64,000 nt of DNA, taken from NCBI RefSeq assembly GCF_002899895.1, contig NZ_PPEI02000003.1, positions 1 to 64,000 on the forward strand, read 5' to 3'. Shown one piece after another: positions 8,006-19,084 of this stretch; positions within the stretch are counted from its first letter, which is position 1, and each line of letters begins with the position of its first letter. The notes below the pieces were generated by a model that made no database searches, had not been told where the DNA came from, and saw only the letters and a list, made by a program, of their open reading frames with translations. Both the position numbers and the translations under genes were made by a program. This DNA comes from Chryseobacterium oncorhynchi (GTDB lineage Bacteria; Bacteroidota; Bacteroidia; Flavobacteriales; Weeksellaceae).

Positions 8006-11000
8006 ATGAGTTTTTTAAACAAAGTTCTTAAAGGGTTTTTGGGAGACAAAAAAGCGCAGGACCTAAAAGAAGTAAAAAAAGTTGTAACAAAAATCAAGGC
8101 TGTAGAACCAAACATCCAACAATTGTCGGATGATGGTTTGAGACAAAAAACTGCTGAGTTTAAAGAGAATATAAAATCTGCAACCAGTAAGATCACAGCT
8201 CAAATAGAACAGATTAAAGAGCAGATAAAAAACTCAACAAACGTTGACGAGAAAGAAGCTCTTTTCTCAACAATTGAGTCTTTAAAGAAAGAATCATACG
8301 AAATTGAAGAAAAAGTCCTGGTTCAGGTTCTTCCGGAAGCTTTTGCATTGATAAAAGAAACCGCAAGAAGATGGGCTCAGAATGGAGAAATCCGTGTAAC
8401 GGCAAGTGATTGGGATAGAGAACTTGCTTCTGCAGGGAAAGATTTCGTTGAAATTCAAGGAGACACAGCTGTTTGGAAAAACTCATGGGATGCTGCCGGA
8501 ACTCCTGTAGTTTGGGATATGGTCCACTATGACGTTCAGTTTATCGGAGGTATTATTCTTCACAGCGGAAAAATTGCAGAGATGGCAACCGGTGAGGGTA
8601 AAACTTTGGTAGGAACACTACCTATTTACTTAAATTCACTTCCTGAAAGAGGGGTTCACGTTGTAACAGTGAATGACTACCTTGCAAAAAGAGACTCCGC
8701 ATGGATGGGACCTCTTTATCAGTTTCATGGAATGTCTATTGACTGTATTGATAACCACCAACCGAACTCAGACGGAAGAAGAAAAGCATACAACTCAGAT
8801 ATTACTTATGGAACCAACAACGAATTTGGTTTCGATTATTTGAGAGATAACATGGTGACTTCACCTACAGAATTGGTACAAAGAGAATTGAACTTTGCTA
8901 TCGTAGACGAGGTGGATTCTGTATTGGTAGATGATGCAAGAACACCATTAATCATTTCCGGTCCGGTTCCTCAGGGAGACAGACAGGAGTTTGATGTTCT
9001 AAAGCCTTCAATCGACAGAATTGTTGAAGTTCAGAAAAAAACAGTTTCCGCAATCTTCAATGAAGCGAAAAAACTAATCGCTGCAGGAAACACAAAAGAA
9101 GGAGGATTCAAATTGCTTCAGGCTTACAGAGGTCTTCCTAAAAACAGACAATTAATCAAATTCTTATCGGAAAGCGGAAACAGAGCATTGCTTCAGAAAG
9201 TTGAAGCGCAATACATGCAGGATAACAACCGTGATATGCCGATTGTAGATAAGGATCTTTACTTCGTTATTGAAGAAAAGAACAATCAGGTTGACCTTAC
9301 AGACAAGGGTGTTGAATATATGTCTCAGGGTAACTCTGATGCTAATTTCTTCGTTCTTCCTGATATTGGGACTGAAATTGCTGAAGTAGAAGCTAAAAAC
9401 TTATCTAAAGAAGAGGAATTCGAGGCTAAAGAAAGACTTTTCTCTGATTTTGCTGAAAAATCAGAACGTGTTCATACCATGAGCCAGCTATTGAAAGCTT
9501 ATACATTATTTGAAAAAGATGATGAATATGTAGTTATCGATGGTGAGGTAAAAATTGTTGATGAGCAAACAGGACGTATCATGGAGGGACGTCGTTATTC
9601 AGACGGTCTTCACCAGGCTATTGAAGCTAAGGAAAATGTAAAAATTGAGGCTGCAACGCAAACTTTTGCAACAGTTACCCTTCAGAACTACTTCCGTATG
9701 TACAATAAGCTTGCGGGGATGACAGGTACTGCTGAAACAGAGGCAGGTGAGCTTTGGGAAATCTACAAATTAGATGTTGTGGTAATTCCAACCAACCGTC
9801 CTATTTTAAGAAATGACAAACAAGATTTAGTTTTCAAAACTAATAGAGAAAAATATAACGCTGTAATTGAGGAAATTGAAAGATTAACTGCAGCAAAAAG
9901 ACCTGTACTTGTAGGTACTACGTCTGTTGAAATTTCTCAGTTGCTTTCAAAGGCACTTCAATTAAGAAAGATTCCACACCAGGTACTGAACGCGAAGCTT
10001 CACAAGAAAGAAGCTGAGATTGTTGCAGGAGCAGGACAGCCGGGAGTTGTAACTATTGCAACCAACATGGCAGGTCGTGGTACGGATATTAAGCTTTCTA
10101 AGGAGGTAAAAGAAGCAGGAGGTCTTGCAATTATCGGTACAGAAAGACATGACTCAAGACGTGTTGACAGACAGTTGAGAGGTAGAGCGGGACGTCAGGG
10201 AGACCCTGGAAGTTCTCAGTTCTATGTTTCTCTTGAAGACAACCTAATGCGTTTATTCGGATCCGAAAGAATTGCTAAAATGATGGACAGAATGGGTCAT
10301 AAGGATGGTGAAGTTATTCAGCACTCCATGATCAGTAAGTCTATTGAAAGAGCTCAGAAAAAAGTAGAAGAAAACAACTTCGGAACAAGAAAGAGACTTC
10401 TTGAGTATGATGACGTAATGAACAAGCAGCGTGATGTAATCTACAAGAGAAGAAAGAATGCTCTATTTGGAGACCACTTGAAATATGATATTACAAATAT
10501 GATTTTCGATGTTTCTAATTCTATCGTTGCGAAAGGAAAAGCTACTGGAAATTATAAGGATTTTGAATACGAAATCATTAAAACGTTCACAATGGAATCT
10601 CCGGTTTCTATGAATGATTTTAATAATAAAACTGTTCAGGATTTAACTAATATCTTATTCAATGCTGCTCAGGAGGATTATAAGATGAAGCTGAACCTAT
10701 TAAAGGAAAAATCATTCCCAATCATTGAGAATGTATACCAAAATCAAGGTTCAATGTTTAAAATGATTCAGGTTCCTTTCACAGACGGGCACAAAACAAT
10801 GACTATTGTAGCTGATCTGAAAGAAGCATACGATACTCACTGTGAAAGTTTAATCAACGATTTTGAAAAGAACATTACTTTATCAATCATTGATGAAAAC
10901 TGGAAGCTTCACCTTCGTGAAATGGACGATTTAAGAAGATCTTCTCAAGGGGCTGTTTATGAGCAGAAAGATCCACTTGTTATTTACAAACAGGAATCTT

Positions 11001-11080
11001 TCCACTTATTCAGCGAAATGATGGATAAATTGAACAAAGAAATTGTTTCTTTCTTATACAAAGGAGAAATTCCAGCTTAA
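8006..11080 (+). CDS. secA: Preprotein translocase ATPase SecA
   Basis: 1024 residues. SecA is the peripheral motor ATPase that pushes unfolded proteins through SecYEG. Visible motifs: Walker A MATGEGKT near residue 195, the DEVD Walker B with '[13 protein letters not shown]' near 300-320, the '[11 protein letters not shown]' and '[14 protein letters not shown]' helicase motifs of the second ATPase half, and the helical scaffold to the end. The protein stops at YKGEIPA shortly after the scaffold, without the C-terminal Cys/His zinc module found in many SecA proteins. Monocistronic, closed by a strong terminator. Confidence 0.98.
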   Translation: MSFLNKVLKGFLGDKKAQDLKEVKKVVTKIKAVEPNIQQLSDDGLRQKTAEFKENIKSATSKITAQIEQIKEQIKNSTNVDEKEALFSTIESLKKESYEIEEKVLVQVLPEAFALIKETARRWAQNGEIRVTASDWDRELASAGKDFVEIQGDTAVWKNSWDAAGTPVVWDMVHYDVQFIGGIILHSGKIAEMATGEGKTLVGTLPIYLNSLPERGVHVVTVNDYLAKRDSAWMGPLYQFHGMSIDCIDNHQPNSDGRRKAYNSDITYGTNNEFGFDYLRDNMVTSPTELVQRELNFAIVDEVDSVLVDDARTPLIISGPVPQGDRQEFDVLKPSIDRIVEVQKKTVSAIFNEAKKLIAAGNTKEGGFKLLQAYRGLPKNRQLIKFLSESGNRALLQKVEAQYMQDNNRDMPIVDKDLYFVIEEKNNQVDLTDKGVEYMSQGNSDANFFVLPDIGTEIAEVEAKNLSKEEEFEAKERLFSDFAEKSERVHTMSQLLKAYTLFEKDDEYVVIDGEVKIVDEQTGRIMEGRRYSDGLHQAIEAKENVKIEAATQTFATVTLQNYFRMYNKLAGMTGTAETEAGELWEIYKLDVVVIPTNRPILRNDKQDLVFKTNREKYNAVIEEIERLTAAKRPVLVGTTSVEISQLLSKALQLRKIPHQVLNAKLHKKEAEIVAGAGQPGVVTIATNMAGRGTDIKLSKEVKEAGGLAIIGTERHDSRRVDRQLRGRAGRQGDPGSSQFYVSLEDNLMRLFGSERIAKMMDRMGHKDGEVIQHSMISKSIERAQKKVEENNFGTRKRLLEYDDVMNKQRDVIYKRRKNALFGDHLKYDITNMIFDVSNSIVAKGKATGNYKDFEYEIIKTFTMESPVSMNDFNNKTVQDLTNILFNAAQEDYKMKLNLLKEKSFPIIENVYQNQGSMFKMIQVPFTDGHKTMTIVADLKEAYDTHCESLINDFEKNITLSIIDENWKLHLREMDDLRRSSQGAVYEQKDPLVIYKQESFHLFSEMMDKLNKEIVSFLYKGEIPA

Positions 11081-11104
11081 GAAAACAATTACTAATATGA
11101 TAAC

Positions 11105-11137
11105 AAAACCGCTCTGGCATTGCCGGAGCGGTTTTTT
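11105..11137 (+). terminator. Intrinsic terminator of secA
   Basis: AAAACCGCTCTGGC pairs with GCCGGAGCGGTTTT (one T-G pair), three-base loop ATT, then TT. Confidence 0.92.
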
Positions 11138-11206
11138 GCTATTCAATATATACTATTTTCATGATAAATATCAAGCATATTATTTATTTAGAATACTTAA
11201 AAATAA

Positions 11207-11214
11207 TATATTTG
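11207..11214 (+). promoter_or_regulatory. -7 element of the first TonB-dependent receptor
   Basis: TATATTTG, exact TAnnTTTG, 17 bases before the ATG at 11232. It lies inside the longer open frame that starts at 11043, which argues for the later start. Confidence 0.6.
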
Positions 11215-11231
11215 CAGAAAATTTGACTTTC

Positions 11232-13427
11232 ATGAAAAATGTACTGATCTGTGCTTCAATGCTTGGTCCAATATTGACCTTCGCTCAAGAAAAAGATTCT
11301 ACCAATACAAAAAGCATTGAAGAAGTAGTTCTCATTAACTCATATATAAAAAAAGACAGTGAATATTCAAATAAAATGCCTCTAAAGGCTATTGAAAATC
11401 CACAATCTTTTTCAAGTATAGATAAAGTCATTTTAGAAAATCAAGGAATTTATACAGCAGACGATGCTCTCAAAAACATTCCAGGTCTACAACCTATGTG
11501 GACTTCCAACGGAAGAGCGGGTGATGGTGGCGCTTATGTAAGTTTAAGAGGTTTTGTATCTGCCAATTCTTTAAGAAATGGTGTTTTAGGAGCTGTAACA
11601 GGAACGATTGACGCCATTAATCTGGAAAAACTGGAGGTATTGAAAGGCCCCTCAGGAACATTATTCGGAAGTCTGCTTTCAAGTTATGGAGGTGTAATCA
11701 ACAGGGTTACCAAAAAACCTTATCAGACTTTTGGAGGAAATATCAGTTTATCTGGTGGTAGCTATGACACCTACAGGGCCGCAGTAGACATCAATACTCC
11801 TCTTACCCAAGATAAGAAACTATTATTCCGTTTAAATTCTGCCTATACAAACGAAGGAACTTTCCAGACAGAGGGATTCAGACGAAATTTGGCGATTGCT
11901 CCAAGTTTAAGCTATAAACCTACAGATCGTTTGAGCATCAATCTTGATATGGAGCTTTTCCAAATGAAAAATATGAGTGACCAGACGTTTTTCTTCTACT
12001 CTGGTGAATATCTGCAAAAGGTAAAGAATGTAAAAGACCTTAATCTTGATTATAAAAATTCATATTTAGGGAAAGACCTTACCAACACCGGAAGAAGTAT
12101 CAACTTTTTCGGACAGGTTAATTATCAAATTTCAAATTCTATTACATCTTCTACAAACTTTAGTACATCATCCAGTTATTCTAACGGATTTATGCCTTAT
12201 TTATATTTTTCCGGAGATGATGCAACCAGCATGTACAGAAGTGATCAATCTACAAGAGATAGCAGAAAAAAGTCTTTCAATTTTCAACAAAACTTTAATG
12301 GAGACTTCCGTATTGGAAATCTAAGAAACAGAGTGGTTTTAGGGTTTGATTATTTAAGAGTAAACAATGATCAGAATTTCTATGATGTCAATGGTTTTGA
12401 TAAAGATGCAGGAGGAAACTCCATTCCTGTTCCATTACATCAGCCCGGTTTTGATTATACTAATTTTAATGGTACTGCATTACAGGCACAATACAATGCC
12501 ATAGCAGGAAATGAAAAACCATATCTTATCAAAGGAATTCAGGAGAACTATGCTGTTTATATTTCAAATGTATTAAACGTTACCAATAACCTTAATGTAT
12601 TAATGGCATTACGTGTTGACAATTACGTTAGCAAACCAAACGCGATTGATCCTGAGCAAAACAAAAAATTAAATCAGACGTTTTTCTCTCCTAAACTAGG
12701 AATTGTATATGAGCTTATAAAAGATAAGGTTTCTGTTTTTGGAAATTATCAGAATAGCTTTAAAAACCTGAATTATTATACAGATGCTTCCAAGGCAACA
12801 AGAACACCTGTTCCGGAACAGGCTAATCAAATGGAAGGAGGTATTAAGACCAATCTATTTAACGGAAAAGTATCTTCTACTTTCAGTTATTACAATATCC
12901 GAGTAAAAGATGTCTTAAGAAACATTCCTACTGTAGATACTCCTAATGCACAAGTGCAGGATGGAACAATTGTAAGCAGAGGTGTTGAGCTTGAAATCAA
13001 CGCTTATTTACTAAAAGGTTTTACCGCAATTGCCGGATTTAGCTACAATGATTCAAAATACACACAGTCTGATGAATCTGTTCTCAACAGAAGACCAAAT
13101 ACTTCCGGATCACCTTATTTGGCTAACCTCTATGCAAGCTATCAGTTTTTAGATGGAAAACTTAAAGGGCTAGGATTCGGAGTTGGAGGAAATTATGCCA
13201 GCGAAAATAAAATTGTAAATACTTTCAATACGACGGCTAAAACTGAAGAAGTATTTACTTTACCATCATACGTTGTCCTAAATGCCAGTGCATATTATGA
13301 CGCCGGAAAATTCAGAATTGGGGTAAAGGTAGACAACTTTACCAATCAACATTACTGGATTGGGTATACAACGGCAAATCCACAGAGACTCATCAATGCT
13401 GTGGGGACCCTAACTTATAAATTCTAA
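11232..13427 (+). CDS. TonB-dependent siderophore receptor (first of block)
   Basis: 731 residues when started at the Met directly before the signal peptide (MKNVLICASMLGPILTFAQ); upstream in-frame codons overlap secA's end and its terminator, so they are not coding. After the signal peptide comes a TonB-box-like EEVVL, the plug domain (residues about 50-170, with 'SLRGFVSANSLRNGVLG' and 'LEVLKGPSGTLFGS'), then a 22-strand barrel ending in the Bacteroidetes-style 'GTLTYKF' with terminal Phe. Imports a ferric siderophore across the outer membrane. No SusD partner, so a carbohydrate role is unlikely. Confidence 0.9.
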   Translation: MKNVLICASMLGPILTFAQEKDSTNTKSIEEVVLINSYIKKDSEYSNKMPLKAIENPQSFSSIDKVILENQGIYTADDALKNIPGLQPMWTSNGRAGDGGAYVSLRGFVSANSLRNGVLGAVTGTIDAINLEKLEVLKGPSGTLFGSLLSSYGGVINRVTKKPYQTFGGNISLSGGSYDTYRAAVDINTPLTQDKKLLFRLNSAYTNEGTFQTEGFRRNLAIAPSLSYKPTDRLSINLDMELFQMKNMSDQTFFFYSGEYLQKVKNVKDLNLDYKNSYLGKDLTNTGRSINFFGQVNYQISNSITSSTNFSTSSSYSNGFMPYLYFSGDDATSMYRSDQSTRDSRKKSFNFQQNFNGDFRIGNLRNRVVLGFDYLRVNNDQNFYDVNGFDKDAGGNSIPVPLHQPGFDYTNFNGTALQAQYNAIAGNEKPYLIKGIQENYAVYISNVLNVTNNLNVLMALRVDNYVSKPNAIDPEQNKKLNQTFFSPKLGIVYELIKDKVSVFGNYQNSFKNLNYYTDASKATRTPVPEQANQMEGGIKTNLFNGKVSSTFSYYNIRVKDVLRNIPTVDTPNAQVQDGTIVSRGVELEINAYLLKGFTAIAGFSYNDSKYTQSDESVLNRRPNTSGSPYLANLYASYQFLDGKLKGLGFGVGGNYASENKIVNTFNTTAKTEEVFTLPSYVVLNASAYYDAGKFRIGVKVDNFTNQHYWIGYTTANPQRLINAVGTLTYKF

Positions 13428-13462
13428 ACTGTTACAATAATTTACTACCCCTTATATAAACA

Positions 13463-15676
13463 ATGAAAAAACTGACGATAGGAGCAGCATTATTAACTTC
13501 CATGTTAATTTTTGCTCAGGAAAAAGACACGATTAAATCTAATAATATTGAAGAAGTAGTTGTCAACGGAAAATATTATAAAAGATATGTAGAAAAGCAG
13601 GGTTCTTCTTCTCTTCGATTGGATGAAGCGCTTATCAAAATTCCTCAGAACATTTCAATCATCACCAACAAAGCCCTAGAAGACCAGCAAGTCACTACTT
13701 TAAGTGACGGTGTATTAAGAAACGTTGCCGGAGCCCAAAGGCTGGAACACTGGGGGGATATGTATACGAGAGTGAATATGAGAGGAGCTAGAGCTGCCGC
13801 TTTCATGAACGGAGTTAATGTAACGTCAACTTGGGGACCTTTAAGTGAGGATATGAGCTACGTAGATCATATTGAGTTTATCAAGGGACCATCAGGTTTC
13901 TTAATGTCAAATGGAGAACCAAGCGGAATTTACAATATCGTTACTAAAAAACCTACCGGAAATGCTCTTAACGGAACAGCAAGAATAACGCTAGGCAGTT
14001 TCAATATGTACAGAGGTGAGGCTGATATAGATACTAAAATCACCAATAAAGTGGCTTTCAGATTGAATCTAATGGCTCAGAATAAGAACAGTTTCAGAGA
14101 CTACGAATTCAATGACAGATACATCATTAATCCATCGTTGAAAGTGGAACTTAGTGATAAAACAACTTTAACTGCAGAGTATATCTACCAAAAGGCAAAA
14201 ATGTCTGAAGTAGGTTCTGCCTATGTATTCAGTTTTCAGGGTTATAAAGCAAAACCGGTTGGATACACACTTACAGACGCAGGTATTGACCCTACAAAGG
14301 TTGATAATAATACCATTAATGTTAATTTACAGCATAAATTCAACGAAAACTGGAAATTAACTTCCCAATTAACGTATGTGAACGAATACACAATGGGAAG
14401 CGACCTTTGGCCAAGTATGTTTGAGGGCAATCATATGATTCGTCGTCTAAATTACTGGGAAGCGGACAATACAATGAAATTCGGGCAGGTTTTTCTAAAC
14501 GGATTTGTAAAAACAGGAAGTGTTTCTCACAAGATCTTAGCAGGTCTTGACCTAGGAAGCAAAAAATATATGGCAGACTGGTCACAAGGATACAATTTAG
14601 ATAAATATAATGCCAATGGTGATTATGACGCAGTAAACAATAAAGATAAAGATTACAGATATTGGTATAATATAGATACCAGTAACTATGACATTAATAT
14701 TCCGGGCAACCTAGCTTATTCCGGCCCTAATAATACTACAGCCTACAAGACTTTTGATAAGAGCACTCCTCTTTCTGTAAGAGCCGGAGCCGGCAGCACA
14801 ATAGATCAAAGGTATACAGGTTTATATCTTCAGGATGAATTAGGTTTCTTTAACGATGCCTTAAGACTTACATTAGCAGCTCGTTACACAAACGTAAAAG
14901 AAGTAAATTACGGAACAAAAGCTGAAGCCAACAGAATTACCCCTCGTATCGGATTAAGCTACTCCATTGATCAAAATACTTCTGCATATGCATTATATGA
15001 TCAGTCATTCGTACCACAGGCAGGGCTATTCAGAAATGGAACAACGGCTTCACCATTAACAGGTAGCAATATCGAGGTAGGTGTTAAGAAAGATTGGTTC
15101 GCAGGAAAATGGAACACTACCCTTTCATTATATAATATCAATAAAAATAATGAAATTACAGGAGATCCGGATCTTACGGATAATCCAAATGGAAAATACT
15201 CTATTCTATTGGGAAAAACCAGAGTTCAGGGAGTAGAATTTGACCTTAAAGGAGAGATTGTAAAAGGATTCAATGCTATTTTTAATTACGCATTTACAGA
15301 AAACAAATATACAGAAACAACAACCAGCGCTAAAAAAGGAGACAGAGTTCCCGGATATGCAAAACATACAGCCAACGGTTGGTTGAATTATACTTTTAGT
15401 GATAATATCCTTGAAGGATTTGGATTAAGCTTCGGAGGAACCTACATGGCAGACAGAAGCAGTTGGAATTGGGGAAGTACAAATACCCTACAAATGGCTG
15501 ACTACGTAAAATTTGACGCAGGTGCTTCTTGGGAAAATTCAAAATTCAGAGTAAATCTGAACGTTTTTAATATCTTCAATAGATATTTATACTCAGGTTC
15601 GCCATATGCCGGTTATTATTATTATCAGGCAGATGCCCCTAGAAATTTCAGAATATCAATTGGATATAAATTCTAA
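13463..15676 (+). CDS. TonB-dependent siderophore receptor (second of block)
   Basis: 737 residues: signal peptide MKKLTIGAALLTSMLIFAQ, TonB box IEEVVV, plug with 'NMRGARAAAFMNGVN' and 'IEFIKGPSGFLMSNGEPSG', and a barrel ending in 'ISIGYKF'. It is of the FhuA/FpvA-like siderophore receptor type. It follows the first receptor after 35 bases and probably shares its transcript. The plug lacks an extra N-terminal signalling domain, so transcriptional feedback through an anti-sigma factor is not indicated. Confidence 0.9.
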   Translation: MKKLTIGAALLTSMLIFAQEKDTIKSNNIEEVVVNGKYYKRYVEKQGSSSLRLDEALIKIPQNISIITNKALEDQQVTTLSDGVLRNVAGAQRLEHWGDMYTRVNMRGARAAAFMNGVNVTSTWGPLSEDMSYVDHIEFIKGPSGFLMSNGEPSGIYNIVTKKPTGNALNGTARITLGSFNMYRGEADIDTKITNKVAFRLNLMAQNKNSFRDYEFNDRYIINPSLKVELSDKTTLTAEYIYQKAKMSEVGSAYVFSFQGYKAKPVGYTLTDAGIDPTKVDNNTINVNLQHKFNENWKLTSQLTYVNEYTMGSDLWPSMFEGNHMIRRLNYWEADNTMKFGQVFLNGFVKTGSVSHKILAGLDLGSKKYMADWSQGYNLDKYNANGDYDAVNNKDKDYRYWYNIDTSNYDINIPGNLAYSGPNNTTAYKTFDKSTPLSVRAGAGSTIDQRYTGLYLQDELGFFNDALRLTLAARYTNVKEVNYGTKAEANRITPRIGLSYSIDQNTSAYALYDQSFVPQAGLFRNGTTASPLTGSNIEVGVKKDWFAGKWNTTLSLYNINKNNEITGDPDLTDNPNGKYSILLGKTRVQGVEFDLKGEIVKGFNAIFNYAFTENKYTETTTSAKKGDRVPGYAKHTANGWLNYTFSDNILEGFGLSFGGTYMADRSSWNWGSTNTLQMADYVKFDAGASWENSKFRVNLNVFNIFNRYLYSGSPYAGYYYYQADAPRNFRISIGYKF

Positions 15677-15682
15677 AAAAAT

Positions 15683-15713
15683 AAAGGTTAACCCTCTCGG
15701 GGGTTAACTTTTT
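15683..15713 (+). terminator. Intrinsic terminator between receptor 2 and PepSY 1
   Basis: GTTAACCC (15687-15694) pairs with GGGTTAAC (15701-15708), extended by A/T pairs into a T run. The next start codon is four bases further on, so read-through may feed the PepSY gene. Confidence 0.8.
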
Positions 15714-15716
15714 GCT

Positions 15717-16919
15717 ATGAAAAATAAACGTCACCATAAAAAGAAAGTTTCTCCGGCAAAGAAATGGTCTGCCAAACTACACTTGTGGTTTGGTTTGTCC
15801 GTTGGTATCATCATATTTATAGTCTCTCTTTCAGGGACTTTATATGTTTTTAAGGATGAAATACAGAATAGTATACGCAAAGAAACCATTCATCTGAAAA
15901 AAGAAGACATCGGAACAAAGCCACTGTCTATTAATCTGCTTCGTGAAAAAGTATCACTGGAGCTTAATGAAAAGTATCCTATCAGTGCTGTAGAAATCCC
16001 TTTGGATAAAACCAAGTCCTATCAGTTTGAATACTATGAAAAAAGCAAAAAGGGATGGAACTATTTTCAGCAGGTACTCATCAACAAGAAAGTCTATGTC
16101 AATCAGTACACTGGAGAAATCCTTGCAGTCTACGATGAAAAATATGATGTATTCAATATTCTGAAATATATCCACTGGGGACTTTTGCTCAACTCAGAAT
16201 GGGGTCCATATACCGTAGGAATTCCAACCGTTCTTTTTATCATTATGTTGATTACAGGAATCATTTTATGGTGGCCTAAAAATAAAAATGCCAGAAAAGG
16301 ACGTTTTTGGTTCAATTGGGAAAATGTAAAAAACTGGAAGCGTAAAAACTATGATCTTCACAATATATTAGGATTTTATGCATCGTTTATCGCTTTATTA
16401 TTATGTATTACAGGGCTTTATTTTGCCTATCCCTACGTAAAAAATACGTTCACATTTGCATTATCCGGCTCTTGGGAACTTCCAAAAGAAAAAGAAAGAA
16501 AATCTCCGGACTCCCTGATGGCGAAGAATGAAGCTGTTTTTGATCTGGCTGCGGCACAGACAGAAAAATTATATGCAAAATCATCCAGCTTCAGAATTAA
16601 TCTAAACGGAAAGAATAAAAAAGGAAAAGAACTGAAAAGCCTTCCGGTAACCGTATACGGGCTTGATGGAAGATACAGTGAAAGAAATATTCTGACATTT
16701 GACAAATATTCCGGAAAACTACTAGCCAACAAACCTCATCACAAACTCATTACTGCCGAGAAATACTCTAATGCCAATTATGATATCCATACCGGATCCT
16801 ACTTCGGAATCATTGGAAAAATCATCTGGTTTATTGCCGGCCTCATATGTACATCACTCCCTGTAACCGGATTCTTGGTTTGGTGGGGAAAAAGAAAGAA
16901 ACAAGGAAAGAAAATATAA
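15717..16919 (+). CDS. PepSY-associated transmembrane protein (first copy)
   Basis: 400 residues with the PepSY_TM layout: Lys/His-rich N-terminus, first helix at about residues 24-46, a periplasmic PepSY region, helices at about 162-184, 215-238 and 362-388, each ending in WW motifs ('IILWWPK', 'FLVWWGK'). Members near siderophore receptors are thought to act as inner-membrane ferric-siderophore reductases (FpvG-like). The stop codon shares one base with the start of the third receptor, so translation of the two is coupled. Paralogue of the gene at 19085. Confidence 0.88.
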   Translation: MKNKRHHKKKVSPAKKWSAKLHLWFGLSVGIIIFIVSLSGTLYVFKDEIQNSIRKETIHLKKEDIGTKPLSINLLREKVSLELNEKYPISAVEIPLDKTKSYQFEYYEKSKKGWNYFQQVLINKKVYVNQYTGEILAVYDEKYDVFNILKYIHWGLLLNSEWGPYTVGIPTVLFIIMLITGIILWWPKNKNARKGRFWFNWENVKNWKRKNYDLHNILGFYASFIALLLCITGLYFAYPYVKNTFTFALSGSWELPKEKERKSPDSLMAKNEAVFDLAAAQTEKLYAKSSSFRINLNGKNKKGKELKSLPVTVYGLDGRYSERNILTFDKYSGKLLANKPHHKLITAEKYSNANYDIHTGSYFGIIGKIIWFIAGLICTSLPVTGFLVWWGKRKKQGKKI

Positions 16920-19033
16920 TGAAAAAAGTGCTTTTATCAGCTGCCTGCTTAGGAACTACTACCGTTTTTGCTCAGGTAAAAGATAGTTTACAAACTAAAA
17001 ATGTAGACGAGGTTGTCATGACTGCCTCCAGAAAAAAGGAAAACATAAAAGAAGTTCCAAGCTCTATTACAATCGTAGGAGAAAAGCAGATTCAGTCTCA
17101 ATTGACGGTCAATTCAGATATCACGAGTATCCTACAATATACCGTTCCCAGTTTAGGAACCAATTCTGGACAGACTTCCAATTCCGGACAAACCTTAAGA
17201 GGACGCCAGGTTTTGGTTTTGATTGATGGAGTTCCACAGTCTACCCCACTTCGTAACGGAGCCAGAGATTTAAGGACAATAGACCCTTCAGCTATTGAAA
17301 GAATTGAAGTGATCAAAGGAGCGTCTTCCATCTATGGAAACGGAGCAGACGGAGGGATTATCAATTATATTACGAAAAGAAACAAAACAGATAAAAAAAT
17401 CTCTGGAATTTCACAGATTGGTTTTACAGGACAACCTTATGGTGGTACTTTAGGAGTAAGAGCTAGCCAGCTTTTATCTGGAAAGATCAATAAATTTGAT
17501 TATACCCTTTCATTAGCCTATGAAAGAACAGGATATACAAAAGATGGAGATGGCGTTATGATAAGCCCTACCTACAGCATTGCTAAGATGGACAATTACA
17601 ACGGGTTGCTAAAAATAGGCTATGACATCAATGAAAACCAAAGAATCGAAGCCTCTTATATTGGCTATTCTTCAAGATCAGATCTGAGCTTAGGATTAAA
17701 AACAGGGAAATACGGCATCACACCTACCATCGGTGAGGGAATTGGAAAAGGTTTGGAAACAACGCCTCAGGGAACCCCGAAAAACCACAACATCAGAGTG
17801 AGCTATGACAATAAGAACCTTTTTAAAGGAACTTCTTTGAATATCAATCTTTATTATCAGGACTTCAAAACCGTTTACGGATACAGCGATACCTTTTTCA
17901 ATGGTGGACAGTCTAATGTAATTTCAAAAAAAGCAGGAGCAAGATTCAATTTTGATACCCAGCTTTGGAATTCAGCCAACTCTCAGGGAGAAATCATCTA
18001 CGGAGCTGACATTCTGAATGATGAAACTGTACAAAAGCTGGAAGACGGACGTTTTTGGACTCCTAATATGAGCATGACCAATATTGCGCCTTTCTTATTG
18101 GCCAAAATTGATCTGTTTAAAAAATTAACCATCAAAGGAGGACTTCGCTACGAAAACATCAAAGTAAATGTAGATGACTTCAATACGCTTTCTACCCTTA
18201 AAAGTGATGGAACTTTCACAAAAAGTATTCCTGTAGCCGGTGGAAAACTTGATTATAATGCTTTGGTTGCAAATATTGGTGTTCGCTATAATATTGAGCC
18301 TTATATCAATCTTTTTGCGAGTTTCTCTCAAGCCTACTCTATCAATGAACTGGGAAGAATCTTAAGAAACTCTACTTCCGAAACTATTAAAAACCTGGAA
18401 ACTAAACCAATTATCGTTAATAACTATGAATTGGGTGCTACGGGGCAGCTTTCTAACTGGCTTAATTATGAATTGACATCCTATGTGAGCACCTCAAAAC
18501 TAGGAGCTTCGTTTGTACAAAGCCCGGACAGAGCACTAATGATTCAGAGATCTCCCGAAATTGTATACGGAGTTGAAGGATTTTTACATTTTACCCCTAC
18601 AAAATGGATTCAGTTTGGTGGAAGCTATAGCTGGATGGAGGGAATTACCTCAGTAAAAGATGATGGTGATTATTCTACAAAAATTAACAACAGCAGAATT
18701 TCTGCACCTAAAGTATTGGCCTATGTTCAGGCAAAACCTATTCCTACTTTATCCATTGGCCTTGATATGCTGCACTCTTTCCAGCAAAACAGATTCGACC
18801 CTAATGCCAAAACGGGATTGTATGGTTATGGAGAAGGATATGTTCCTGAGTATACCGTTTTCAATTTCAAGTCAAGCTATGAGGTTAACAATAACTGGAG
18901 ACTATCATTAGGTGTTGAAAACATTTTCAACAAAGTGTATCAGCCTGCTATTTCATGGTGGACCGCAAGAGACAGTGATTTCACAAATGCTCTTGGATTG
19001 AGAGGAACATTCATGATTGAATATAAATTTTAA
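16919..19033 (+). CDS. TonB-dependent receptor (third of block)
   Basis: 704 residues from the ATG that overlaps the previous stop codon (TAATG); the longer frame from 16847 would sit inside the PepSY gene and lacks a signal peptide. Signal peptide MKKVLLSAACLGTTTVFAQ, TonB box DEVVMTASR, plug with 'LRGRQVLVLIDGVPQS' and 'IERIEVIKGASSIYGNGADGG', barrel ending 'TFMIEYKF'. The plug is closer to FepA/BtuB-like receptors than the two upstream receptors are, suggesting a different ligand. Followed by an intrinsic terminator. Confidence 0.9.
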   Translation: MKKVLLSAACLGTTTVFAQVKDSLQTKNVDEVVMTASRKKENIKEVPSSITIVGEKQIQSQLTVNSDITSILQYTVPSLGTNSGQTSNSGQTLRGRQVLVLIDGVPQSTPLRNGARDLRTIDPSAIERIEVIKGASSIYGNGADGGIINYITKRNKTDKKISGISQIGFTGQPYGGTLGVRASQLLSGKINKFDYTLSLAYERTGYTKDGDGVMISPTYSIAKMDNYNGLLKIGYDINENQRIEASYIGYSSRSDLSLGLKTGKYGITPTIGEGIGKGLETTPQGTPKNHNIRVSYDNKNLFKGTSLNINLYYQDFKTVYGYSDTFFNGGQSNVISKKAGARFNFDTQLWNSANSQGEIIYGADILNDETVQKLEDGRFWTPNMSMTNIAPFLLAKIDLFKKLTIKGGLRYENIKVNVDDFNTLSTLKSDGTFTKSIPVAGGKLDYNALVANIGVRYNIEPYINLFASFSQAYSINELGRILRNSTSETIKNLETKPIIVNNYELGATGQLSNWLNYELTSYVSTSKLGASFVQSPDRALMIQRSPEIVYGVEGFLHFTPTKWIQFGGSYSWMEGITSVKDDGDYSTKINNSRISAPKVLAYVQAKPIPTLSIGLDMLHSFQQNRFDPNAKTGLYGYGEGYVPEYTVFNFKSSYEVNNNWRLSLGVENIFNKVYQPAISWWTARDSDFTNALGLRGTFMIEYKF

Positions 19034-19046
19034 TTAAACTAAATAA

Positions 19047-19077
19047 AAAGCAAAGCATATCTTTGCTTTACTTTTTA
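19047..19077 (+). terminator. Intrinsic terminator after receptor 3
   Basis: AAAGCAAAG pairs with CTTTGCTTT around a five-base loop, followed by ACTTTTT. PepSY 2 begins eight bases later. Confidence 0.8.
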
Positions 19078-19084
19078 CTGTAAT

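Noticed and set aside
11043..11231. N-terminal extension of the first TonB-dependent receptor
   Set aside because: It overlaps the end of secA, its terminator and the -7 element; the signal peptide starts at 11232.
16847..16918. N-terminal extension of the third receptor
   Set aside because: Lies inside the PepSY gene; the ATG overlapping the PepSY stop gives a proper signal peptide.
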